From the NCBI GenBank assembly GCA_029783825.1, contig JAREIK010001723.1, forward strand, positions 731,977 to 795,976: a DNA stretch of 64,000 nt, read 5' to 3'. Below, one piece after another: positions 50,901 through 63,900 of this stretch. Numbering within the stretch: position 1 is the first letter of the stretch; each line of letters starts with the position of its first letter. The notes below the pieces were generated by a model that saw only the letters and a list, made by a program, of their open reading frames with translations, was not told where the DNA came from and made no database searches. Origin of the DNA: Sapria himalayana (lineage: Eukaryota > Streptophyta > Magnoliopsida > Malpighiales > Rafflesiaceae). The position numbers and the translations under genes are program-made.

Positions 50901-53900
50901 GTATCCTAGCCGTATCCGTATCCTAGTTTTTTAGAATTTGCCGTGTCCCCGTATCTTGCCGTGTCGTATCCACGTGTCCGTATCCGTGTCCGTGCAACAT
51001 AGGCTACAATGATATCAAAGATTATATGAGTGTCATGGCTAGAGGTTGTCATATATGGAATTTGACCAATTCCAGCTCTCTCACTACCACTATGGTAAAG
51101 TCATTGTGGTGGTTTGACCAATCAATCCAATTCCATCCGATTTGGGTGTAGTTGTAGACATTTGAATCATTCTCTGGTATATCTTTGAGAGGGTTAAGAA
51201 TGTCTTTTGATCAATGATTTGAGTTTGTAAAATATTGTATTACTTATCTAATACATGCAAGTACATAATATTGTGAATCTAATTACATAGGGTCTTTAAT
51301 ATATTTTGGTCTGTTAAATCATGCATCTCCCCATCAACAATCATGCATAACTATGTCTAAATGGTATACTGCATTGTCTTATTTTGATCAGTCAATTTGT
51401 ATATCGATAGTTGAGTAATACTGTCATATAGTTGACTTATCATAGACATACTAAATATTCTAGATAAATTTGACACATCCTAGACATATTGATAAATTTG
51501 AATCAATTGACTATTATAGACATTGTATATCAATACAAAAAATTATTTTTGTATTGATATGAAAGAAGTATAAGGTACTTCTAAAAAGTCATGACTGTCA
51601 TTTGTTCATGTAGAGGCTAATACTATTTCATATTTAGAAATCATTGATTCAAATACTTATTTTTTTAAGAATCTTACTTGTAATGTCATAACAAAGGAAA
51701 AAAATTAAACAATTATAAAATAATATTTTCTTAATTATATGCAGACTTAAGCATATTTTTTTCTTAGTTTCTTTAATTCTATGGAATAGTGTCTGATTCA
51801 CTTGCCTTATGAATCTATGCTAGTAAACCTTGTGCAATACAGATGGATGTATCCATTTGAGATATTATATAATTTTTATTTATTAATCTAAAAATTTAAA
51901 TATATTCGATGAATATTTTTTTAATAAATATGTATTTAAATATCTTAGAAAATTTAAAAATAATGTTCGAACTAAAATCAAAGTAGAATGATCGATATGC
52001 AATGTCTACTTGGTTAAAGAGGCTTCGATATCTTGTGTGCACTACTTTCAGCCATAATTCTATCATCCACATAATAAAATATCACCGAATAATATTTATG
52101 AAATAGGGAATGAATCAGAAAAAAAAGTTATATGCTTTATATTTTTCTAATATGTGGGTCAATCATATGGCAGAGTAAAATTAAGATATTTTTTTGATGA
52201 CCAGGAGTATAATGTTGCACACACATACATCACGTTGAATTGAGAGAAAGTTACACCTTATATTAAGTAAAATTTATAAAAAATAATATTCTTTTTTTTT
52301 ATCATGATATATGATATACTTTTTTAATAAATTAAAATACTTTCAATATATCTTTTTAAGAATTTATGCTAAAGGAATTAAATAAATAAAATTGCATATT
52401 GATGATACTTCAATTGATACAAAGCTTGAAAAAGATTTTATAATTTAGTTTGAAAAATTTATCAGTATATAACTTATTATTCTTAGTTATAAAAAGCAAT
52501 GATAAAAATTTCTGACATATCCACCGATATATCTCTGATATATCCGTAAATTCTAAGTATCGATATATTCATTAAGACCGATATATCTATTATTGATTGG
52601 TGCTCATATGCAAATACACACCGATATATCTTCGATATATCCGATATATCCATAAAATTCAAGTACCGATATATCCGTAAAAATCGATATTTTAATCATT
52701 GATAAAAAATAATATGCAATAGTAAAAAAAACATTGTTTCATTAATTTTTGAAACTTGAAAACTAAACTTTTTATGGGTGAGGCAACTCACATATCAGAT
52801 GATATCATATAATATAATAAAATAAATAAATAAACAAAAAAAGAATCACCTACTATTATGATTTTTATTTTGTATGCTTATTTTATTTTATGTTGTTAAT
52901 GAAAATATCCTACTTGTAGGCAACCTCAGTTATTCTTGCTCATTATATAAGAGTATTGGTTATATGATATTTTTATTGTTAGTATGATTATTTTTCTGTC
53001 TTAAACTTTAACATGGTATCATGATCAACCTTAGGGAAAATTTGACTTTAGGAGTATTTGTGTGAGTAATGGTTTATAAATTTTAGAAGGATAAATTGTG
53101 TGCACTGTATCAACATAATGCACATACACATCTGTATGAGGCAACTCACATATCAGATGATATCATATAATATAATAAAATAAATAAATAAACAAAAAAA
53201 GATACACCTACTATTATGATTTTTATTTTGTATGCTTATTTTATTTTATGTTGTTAATGAAAATATCCTACTTGTAGGCAACCTCAGTTACTCTTGCTCA
53301 TTATATAAGAGTATTGGTTATATGATATTTTTATTGTTAGTATGATTATTTTTCTGTCTTAAACTTTAACATGGTATCATGATCAACCTTAGGGTGAGGC
53401 AACTCACATATCAGATGATATCATATAATATAATAAAATAAACAAATAAACAAAAAAAGATACATCTAATATTATGATTTTTATTTTGTATGCTTATTTT
53501 ATTTTATGTTGTTAATGAAAATATCCTACTTGTAGGCAACCTCAGTTATTCTTGCTCATTATATAAGAGTATTGGTTATATGATATTTTTATTGTTAGTA
53601 TGATTATTTTTCTGTCTTAAACTTTAACATGGTATCATGATCAACCTTAGGGAAAATTTGACTTTAGGAGTATTTGTGTGAGTAATGGTTTATAAATTTT
53701 AGAAGGATAAATTGTGTGCACTGTATCAACATAATGCACATACACATCTGTATGAGGCAATTCACATATCAGATGATATCATATAATATAATAAAATAAA
53801 TAAATAAACAAAAAAAGATACACCTACTATTATGATTTTTATTTTTATGCTTATTTTATTTTATGTTGTTAATAAAAATATCCTACTTGTAGGCAACCTC

Positions 53901-56900
53901 AGTTACTCTTGATCATTATATAAGAGTATTGGTTATATGATATTTTTATTGTTAGTATGATTATTTTTCTGTCTTAAACTTTAACATGGTATCATGACCA
54001 ACCTTAGGGTGAGGCAACTCACATATCAGATGATATCATATAATATAATAAAATAAACAAATAAACAAAAAAAGATACAACTAATATTATGATTTTTATT
54101 TTGTATGCTTATTTTATTTTATGTTGTTAATGAAAATATCCTACTTGTAGGCAACCTCAATTATTCTTGCTCATTATATAAGAGTATTGGTTATATGATA
54201 TTTTTATTGTTAGTATGATTATTTTTCTGTCTTAAACTTTAACATGGTATCATGATCAACCTTAGGGAAAATTTGACTTTAGGAGTATTTGTGTGAGTAA
54301 TGGTTTATAAATCTTAGAAGGATAAATTGTGTGCACTGTATCAACATAATGCACATATACATCTGTATGAGGCAACTCACATATCAGATGATATCATATA
54401 ATATAATAAAATAAATAAATAAACAAAAAAAGATACACCTACTATTATGATTTTTATTTTGTATGCTTATTTTATTTTATGTTGTTAATGAAAATATCCT
54501 ACTTGTAGGCAACCTCAGTTATTCTTGCTCATTATATAAGAGTATTGGTTATATGATATTTTTTTTGTTAGTATGATTATTTTCCTGTCTTAAACTTTAA
54601 CATGGTATCATGATCAACCTTAGGGAAATTTTGACTTTAGGATTATTTGTGTGAGTAATGGTTTATAAATCTTAGAAGGATAAATTGTGTGCACTGTATC
54701 AACATAATGCACATACACATCTGTAAGGAGCAAAGAAAGGCAGCTTGCATGCACACATAGTATAGCCATGACACTCTCATTCTGTGCAACATACTACGCG
54801 ATTGTGTACTTGCCTGCATGTCTCAGTTTTCTCAGGTGCATGTTTTTTTTTTGTTTTATGCAGGCATGCATAGTGGGTTGTGCAAGGAAGGCAGCATGTG
54901 CAGGCAGTGAGCAAGCCATCAAGTGTGCTGTATAGTGTGCACTTGTGTACTGAACCTATGCCCCAAGAATTAGGATTTTGAGACAATTTCTTTGTTTTGG
55001 TGACCCAATTTAGTATTTACTATTCACTGAAAGGGGGTGAATTTTCTATTTTTTCAGAAATATCTTATTTGGAGCAATATTTTGGAGTGTAAGATATATC
55101 AATTACAAAAATTCATTAGAGTTTCTTGTTTTTTATGCTAGTCTGGTTTGAGTAGTGACTTATTTTGTCAGATATGCTTAGACATATGGATTTTTTATAT
55201 CAATTGGTGAGGGTTTTGATATTTAAATTCTTTTGTTGTTGATTGCTTGAGATATGTATGAATATATCTAGTTGGTAATAAATCACAAATATTTATTTAT
55301 TTTTCAGATATTTCATAAAATAATAAAAAATTAATTTTAAAAATATTTAAAAATTAAGTAGTAATAATATATTAAAGTATATGTACAATAAATTAAATAC
55401 TTATTATATGGATCATGAGATTATATATCAACATATTATGCCGGCATATTTCAATATAATGTGGTTATTAAAATAAAAATAAATATCTGATTAAGAAAAT
55501 TTAGATATTTTAACTTTGAAAGAGTATTCCAAAAAAATTTTGGGGAGCTACAATCTATTTTATTTATTGGATTTTCTTTTTTCATTTCTAAGTATAAACC
55601 CTTTCAAATCTATATCTTGGAGAGGGGGTTATTTATATTGTTTCTTATAATTTTTGAGTATACTTATTTTGCTCTTAATAATTATTCAGAATGAGAAACA
55701 TTGACATCTAGGTCTTTGGGATATCTATTTTACTCTCGAAGAGGATATATGTATTATTCATACAAATGGAATTTCAATGAGTGTAGATTTTTTTTTTTGA
55801 GTATGACTTATTTTTAATGAGTATTAAAAGAGTATAGGATTTGAAATATCTTTCGGGGACTGAGTATTCACAATTTATCAGAAATTCATATTGAGTTGGG
55901 CACAAACATGTATTGAAAAGAAATCTGTGATACAATTTTATTTTTTATCTTGGAAATAATTTTGGCTCTTGCAAAAATGTGAATGTATAATTTGTTTTGA
56001 GGTCCAATTCATAGATAAAGTTCAAGATGATGATGACAATTGCCTGCTTTATGTTTTGGATGTGATATTTGCTCAACTAGATTAGTTATGTACTCTATTT
56101 TTTTTATTTTTTATTGTTATAGTCAGATAGTGAGACATATAATCTCAAATATGATGTTTAACAAGTTGGCGAAGTATATAGATATGAATTATTTTTTTTC
56201 ATGGAAAATATTCTTGATAAGATTATTTATATAATATATATTTTTGATAATACATCAACCAATAAAAATGTTTATAAAAATTTTGAAGAGATCTTAATTT
56301 GTCATTCTCTCCTCTAGACTCTCAGTGTGACATATGGAGCCTTTATGTACCATTTTGATTAGAATTTTGTGATTCTTAATTTGTATGCTTATTGTTACAA
56401 ATTGATGTAAAAAATAAATAATACATTGATATTAATAATATAATTTAACTCAACAACTTAATTTAATAACTTACAACTCAATATGAACCAACTAACAAAA
56501 TGTTTTTATGTAGAGGATAATTTGATTGGGATAACTCATAAATACTGGATATTCCCATGACAATTATAAAAAATAGAAACCTAGAAAGTAATGAATTCCA
56601 ACACTCTCCCTCAAAGTGATGTGTGAATGTCCAAAATGAAGGGGAAATAAACCATAAGCTATTTTCGACCAAAACAAAATAATAGACTTGTGATAAAACT
56701 AGTAGTAATGAGAAGAACAATTGAGGCAGCCTTTGGTATTCTCTGGAAATAATCTTGTAGGTGATCAATAGCAGACCATAGGCTGTCCAAATGAGAATGA
56801 TTCAAGATCCATGATTTTTCTCTTAGCTAAATTCTTTTCATAGTTCTCGTAAAATACAAAAATTATAAAAACCGATTCATATGGTTCTGTTGCATTCGTT

Positions 56901-59598
56901 GTTGATAATTGTTCCAACCAAACAAGTGAAAAAGAAGATTAAATAGAAGTAGCCAGGAACAATCCTTGAGCAAAAAGAGATTGTTTGGACAAGATAAATA
57001 CAATTAATATTTCTTCTTTTATGATATTCCTCGAAGAATGATGAATAAGATAATATGTTTGCATGGATACCAGAAATTTGTGGGCTAACAATCTCTTTTG
57101 ACATATCAACATAGTTTAATGATGCAGATTTAATATAATTAATTATCTGTGTTCGGATTGCTTTAACATACTTAAGAGTTATTGCAAGAATTATATCATG
57201 AACCATGTTTATATTTTCAAACTCTTCATTTTTCTTATCATTCTTGTTATTATCTTTATCTTTGATTTTAGTTACATCTGGAATGTCTGTTTTAAATTAG
57301 AGTATCTCTATTCCAATGTTTCTCAACGTGCCAAGTTTTTTGATTTAGAGTATCTCTAACATTTCCTTAAAAAATAAGAGGAGCTATATTAGAAAGACTC
57401 ATACATTTAAGTATTTCCTTAGCTAGCTTATGAGTATTAGTAAGAGGAACAAGTTGATTGTTCTCATTTTATTCTAGAATAATAAACCTAATAGTCTCAA
57501 GTAAAACAAAAATTTTATTTGTATGAATCTCTCTTACATCATTCATATAATATTGGAACATTCTAATAATTAGTGAGTCATATTCTAGCTTCAGAATCAA
57601 CAGACAAGATCTTATACTTGTTAAAATTTTCAGAGATTTATGTCGATTAAATCTTTAAAAGATGATACGATAAGTGTGAATATTTTTTTTATCATGTAAT
57701 CATCATATGATATTTCAGTTGTTTATTTTTATTATTTTACAAATACAAGCTACAATATATAATTTGATATCAACATTAAAATGATTAGAGATTTTAATAA
57801 TTAAAAACATTATTTTAATTGAAGACAGTATAACTTATATTGGTATTACATGAAAATTTTCAATTTTTCTCAGCATTTATTCAGTATCTTCGAGAATATG
57901 CTGCTGTTTACGATGTTCATCCACAGATTTTATTATAACCAAGTGACTGTTGTTGAAAAGTAGACTGTCCAAATTAGAAATTAGAGTTTCCAAAAATTAC
58001 AATTCTAATTTGAAAAATTATAAATTAAAAGGTTTAAAATTATGATTTTCAGAATATGTTATCATAATTGATTTTAATTTCTTCTGAAGTAGGATATTGA
58101 TAGGGCAATCTATTCTCGATAAATTCAGAATGCTAGTTAGGATTTTTGGCCAAAATATTACTATATGCTACACACACCACTGTGCATACCACCTTTCTTG
58201 CCATCATGATCACCACCATGTTCCTCTATTCTACCCAGGTGCACCTTCTTATGCCTGTGCATGCCACTGTGCAAATCAGTGTGTTTGTGCAAATTAAAGA
58301 TATGTCCATGTGTGCATTTGTGCACACCACTGCAAAAACACCATCGTGTATCTTTGCATTGTTCACCGTACCATCTCTTGCTTGTTCTCAAAAACATGCA
58401 CGCTCTTGCACAAACTTTATGTTTTATTTTTTTGTTTTCCTCTATTTGTTTTCTGTTGCACAAAATGGTGTGCAATAATAGGGTGGTACACTCACTGGAG
58501 TTTATAACTCTAATTTATACACACTTTCCTAGGGTCTTGGTTCCCAAGATACGACTCTTATATCATATTACAAATTGATGTGAAAAATAAATAACACAAT
58601 AATTATAATTAACAGCACAATTTAACTTAAAATGATTAATTTAATTAGCTACCATTCAATATGAAATTATTCACATAAAGTCCCATACATAGGGGCCATT
58701 TGATTAGGAATACCCATACACACTGAGCGGTCTCATCACTAATATAAAAAATAACAAAAATGCAAAAAAAAAAAAAAACTAATACTTATTTTATTTTAAT
58801 GATGGAACTAGAAGCACCCAATCTGTGGCATGTGGGCTGTACCAATTACTTTTTTTTTATATGTACATTATTGGTTGTGTGATATTTTTATTATGGCAAG
58901 TTCTTAATATTATTTTTTTTTGCACATTTTTGAAGTGGTGAGCCACATGCACAAAGATATATTAATTTTTTCATAACTACTGTGTTGCTGTCAGAGGAGG
59001 AGACTGCACAAAAAATTGTAAAGGTTGATGTTTCATCTGCTCCGCTTGTTAATGTGGTGCCAGGATTGATGACAGTGGGATATCCTCCTCAAGCCTTAGG
59101 AATGTTGCAATCGATGTATGTTATTTTACTTTCTTTTTTTTATCCAGGATGTTGACAACTGCTTATTTTGATTTAATTTTTGTGGTCATCATTAATGTCA
59201 TTTTAATTTTAAGCATAATTTTGAATATATATTTGCTTCCATGCCAAGCTTGGTTGTAATACACAGCATTTTAATCATAATAAAGGTCTTTTCCATGACA
59301 TTTGGTACATGCTACTTATGATGGTATCTATAAAAATTTTATGTCATATCAAGCATTTTGAAGTGTGTTCTTCTTTCTGATTAATGAAGTGCTTCAATAC
59401 ATGGATACATAAAATTTGAATGATTTAACAATAACTTTGTGGCTGGAAAATGAAATGTTGATTTTATTTAATTTTTTGTGTAATTTATATTTTCATTTAT
59501 AAGTATATGTTAGAAATGTCATCTCTTTAAGAGTTTCTAATCACTTATATAATTTTTATTTGTTATATATATAGATATATGTATCACCTGTTGGTGTA

Positions 59599-59635
<37 letters not shown>

Positions 59636-60935
59636 TCTTGTTTATATATTTATATTTATTTTTAAATATATTTAGTTAGAAATGAAGTCTGAACCAGAAA
59701 TGAATATGATATTCAATTCTGAACTTCGTGTGGAAAATATATGAAGCTGAGTTGAAGGTAACACATGGGAGGAAGACGGTTCCGCTGCATAGAGTTATGA
59801 TTTTTTTGATGTTGGTATTTGGAGAATTTTTTGTGGTCGCGGTTTGATGCTGACAAGGATGCATTTTAACCCATGGGATTTGATTTATGGAGAAGCTCGA
59901 ATGCAACTAAGTTCTTGTGCAGAGCTCACAAAATGAGAGACGAATGAAATGTAAAACTAGATTTGGCTCTTGATTTATTCTGTATTTGTTGTGGTTTCAT
60001 CATTCTAGGTGTCATATCTGAATTTCAGGCTATTCCTATTCATGTTGTTTTTGTTGAAGACAGCATAGAGGCTGCAGACAAGGTTTTGGTTTCCCACGTA
60101 CAAAGATTCTTTTGTTTCAAGCTTCACTAAAGGGATTTGATTAACGACATGACGAATACAAATGAGTTATCAAACAGAAAGTGCAATCAAATTGCAGAAT
60201 ATGCCCATGTGCCAGAAATGTATTTTTTTTTTTTTTTGGAGAAGCTGGTGTGCTCTTCACATGGCATCTTGATGAGATATTGGACTAGTCTTGGTCACAA
60301 TCTCAGCTATTGCTTTCCTCTTCTATGGACAAGAATGTTTGAATGCATGACATGGTTTTTTTAGGTGCATAGATAGAGACCTATTTATGACTGAGAAATA
60401 ACTTAAAGTTGATCCAAATTCAATTTGAGCTACTGAACTTAAAGTTGATTTAAATTCAAAATTCTCACTTCTTAGATTTAGTTGTATTTGTTTGGAATTA
60501 AATGCATTATGTTTTTTGATATATTGTTTGATGTGTCTCATAATATATATAGTATTACTAAACTCCAAATAGTATATAACACTTTGAGAGATAACTATGA
60601 GATAAACTTTTTTAATGATTGTTGATATCCATGACTACATCATGTCTATAGTATTTTTAATTTTTAATTTTTTTAGTTTAGAGAGTTTTGAGTAGGAGAG
60701 TTTTATTTTATTTATATTATGCTAGAAAAAAATTAACTTAAAAAAAATAAAGTGTACCTTTAATCATGTAGAAATTTAGGCAATACAATCAAATGTCAGA
60801 CAACTATAAATCTATGATTATCAATTGGAATGCTCTTTCGTTAATTTCAATTTACTCATTTGAGTATCAATATTATTAATGTTAATTTCTTATTTATAAT
60901 AAAATATTTAAGATTATACACACACACACACATAT

Positions 60936-60993
<58 letters not shown>

Positions 60994-63900
60994 TAATTTT
61001 TTCAGAATTTAAATTTAACATATATTGGATTTCTATCTATGGCCGTTGGATTAAATTCTAATTGGTGGTTTAAAGGAAGCCTGTTGAGATGGTGGGCCAT
61101 TGCCATTGTTTGCTGAGGCTTGAAAATATAAAATAGGACAGGTTTATTTATTTTTATTTTTTTATAAATATTATTATAAATTCGGCACATAAATGCACAT
61201 GCTAATTTTATAGATGTGCAAGCATGACAAGCATGTGTTAGGCATGCATTGTACTTGGTCGTGTTGAATTCTCATTGTTCGTGCATAAATATGACACATC
61301 ATGAGGTTCGTCCCACGCAAGCTCAATGCAACATGAGCCTTACCACCGGTCAGCATAAGGCAGGTCCAAGCATGGATTTGTGTTGTGTCATACCTTGGGT
61401 CATGCTTGGACCATTCTGCCTAGTCGATACATTTATGTACACCATTCCTTTAAAGAAAATACTTTGTTGCGATGTGTTGATGCTTGAAATATGATCTATA
61501 ATTCAATGATTTATATAATAATTGATGAATCAGTTTGACATATATTCTTATGAATTATCATATATTAATCTTTATATTATTTAATAAAATTATTTTTTTT
61601 ATTTTATGAAAATTTTGTCCATAAAAAAGATCCATATATTTTTTAATATCAGATAATTTGTTATCTATTAACTTTTTAATATTTTTAAAATATATTGAAA
61701 TTTATATTTATAATTATATTTTAAATGATAATCAATAAGAATGGTTTGATATCCAACTTATTTTTTGGTTGCATCTCGGATTGGTCTCAAATATCTTTAT
61801 ATGTTTGGTTGAATGAGTCACTATTCAAGATAGATTGACATGTAAGATTAGAAGTTTTGGAAAACTTTCTTAACTAATATTTTTCATATTGTAAGATTAA
61901 AATATTTTTAATACTTATGTAAAATATTCTCAGTTGGGTCAATAATGAGTGACAGAACCGAGAACATACAAATAAAAGATTACACACACTTAAACATCTA
62001 AAAAGACACCTAATTGTGAAAGAGAATATATATTTACTCTATTGAATCTTAAATGGAGTATTTCTCATAGTTTTATAATTTTGCAAATAAATTTTAGTAG
62101 AATTAAAAGTAAAATTAAAGTTAAATTGCTTGGAAATATAATTTAAAAAGAGAAAAAACAAGATAATTCTGAATAAACAAGACACAAATAAGTAACAAAG
62201 TGTTAAATTAGATATCATTATATCCATTAATTTTTGAATGTTTATCATTTGGTATATTAATATTAAGACTAGAAAATTAATATATTAGATATGATTTGAT
62301 TATTAGTAATATGAGTCTTAGTTCCCGTATTGATAATTTAGGAGTTACTTATATTTAAAAGAAGTGAAAAACCTGCCATTTATTTTAGAGAAGTCTTTTA
62401 TACTCTTCTCTAATAAGTATTATATGTCATGATAAATTGAATTTACGAGGATTACTAGTTAACTTCGATAGTTATTTTGTCTCTATCAATACCGTGTAAA
62501 GATTTTGGTTTTTTTTTTTTCTGAATAAAATATCAAATTGTTATCTCTAGTATGATAAATATTCTTATAGTGTATATATTGAATTGAGATTATTTTCTAT
62601 GTATCTTTGTTATACTAATCTCTTTATTACTGTGCCACAAGATTGTGCTTTCTAAAAACAAAAAATTATACTCAATTAGTTTTATTTTTGTAAATCCTAA
62701 TTTATGTTTTTTTTATTCTGTCAAAATTCTAGATAAGGTTTCTTCTCAAAATGCCACCGTACACCATTGTGTGCAGCTGACCACCACTACCATGTCAGAT
62801 TAGGGTTTCTGCCCAAAATGTTGTTGTGTGCCAGTGTGCTATCACTGAGAGTCTGCTGTTGCTCATGTATCTTGTCCCCTGAGCATAGGCACCTGCTGCC
62901 ACCAATGACCAACCACGCATGCCTTTACTGCCACCATCACGCCTTTGCTGCCATCACCATGCATGCCTGCAGCCACCTCCATGCTCGCCTCTACTGCAAT
63001 CATTACATTGTGCATATTGCTACTCTTCAAGTGGACAACTTTGTTCAAAAACCTAGAGTTGATTTTTCCTTAGGTAGGTTTTGATATTATGTTAACAATT
63101 AATGTTGAAAAATAAGTATAAATAATACGCATTTGAAATTTATACATCAAAGACACTTATTTAATGATCAAAAGTATTTAGAGCAACCCTTATGTCAGGT
63201 GCTCCCATCAAACTTATAAAAAATAAAAAAATAATAAGAAAAACTGCAACAAGTTGTAATGGTCAAAATGGTTTTTGCAGGAGAGTTTGCAAAGGTAGGG
63301 TAGGCTGTTTAGAGGGTTGAATTGGACTGATCCTTTGATTGTTGGATTAATTTAATAGTGTTGAGATCCTTGAAAAAAAATGGTCTATCTGCTGAAAAAT
63401 ACGGGGTCATATGATTTTCGTCAACCTGGCTAGACTGGGTGTCCCAATTTTTTTTTCACTTGTCAGTACAGCCTAATGGTTAAGTTTTCCTTGGCTGGGT
63501 TTCTGCCCTGCCTGGTTTAAACCAGGCGTGGCTGGGATTTTTGTGGTTTTGAGTGAGGCCAAATGAGTGGTGTTAATTGCCAGTGTTAAGATTTAAGAAC
63601 ACTTTTTCACGTCTTTTTTTTTTGTTGGTGCTAGTTTTTCCATAAAAATTTCATGTTTTGTTTTAGTGGTAGTTTTTTATGTTTACTCCCTTGGATCTCA
63701 TTTTTTTTATGTATGGCTCGATAGCTTTGTGATTATTTTGTTTTTGGGTGCATGTTTGACCTTTATTAACTGAGGGTAAATCTGATTTCTATTATTTTCT
63801 GATGCAGTTATAATCCTAATTTACCAGTTCCACTGGTTGGTTGGTCAGGTCAAGCCCGTCCCCAACCTTGGCATCAACATCCTCCAAGCATTCCATTTTC

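Larger units (their letters stand above)
50131..51002. mobile_element. Young non-autonomous hAT element (872 bp), perfect 8-bp target duplication
   Basis: The ends CTGTGTTGCACGGA and, inverted, CTATGTTGCACGGA differ at one base. Both flanks are GCTACAAT (50123-50130 and 51003-51010). The subterminal regions are full of CGTGTCC, CGGATACG and ACGTGG words in both orientations. The middle holds a palindromic 30-bp array and a G-run array. Its right end aligns with that of the DUF659 hAT at 29518, which suggests that family's transposase moved it. It is much GC-richer than its surroundings. Confidence 0.95.
41526..58994 (+). other. SUF4-like intron 2, 17,469 bp
   Basis: From GTAAGTC to TTGCTGTCAG, phase 1. 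It holds three small hAT-type elements, a dead Ty3/gypsy region, a 640-bp duplication and a higher-order tandem array, listed separately. The rest is AT-rich sequence without supported genes. Confidence 0.9.
59116..63807 (+). other. SUF4-like intron 3, 4,692 bp
   Basis: From GTATGTTA to TTTTCTGATGCAG, phase 2. Mostly AT-rich, with simple repeats, a hAT-like fragment, repeat B copy 3 and a CA-rich segment. 59640-60370 shows no transposon feature and may be old intron sequence. Confidence 0.9.

Noticed and set aside
58146..58578. Five overlapping 65-110-codon frames rich in Cys and His
   Set aside because: Cys/His richness comes from TGCACA/TGTGCA words. Frames overlap on both strands, no zinc-finger spacing, and no homologue recognised.
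62767..63084. 105-codon Cys/His-rich frame
   Set aside because: Same CACC/GCCACC composition effect in a retroelement leader-like patch.
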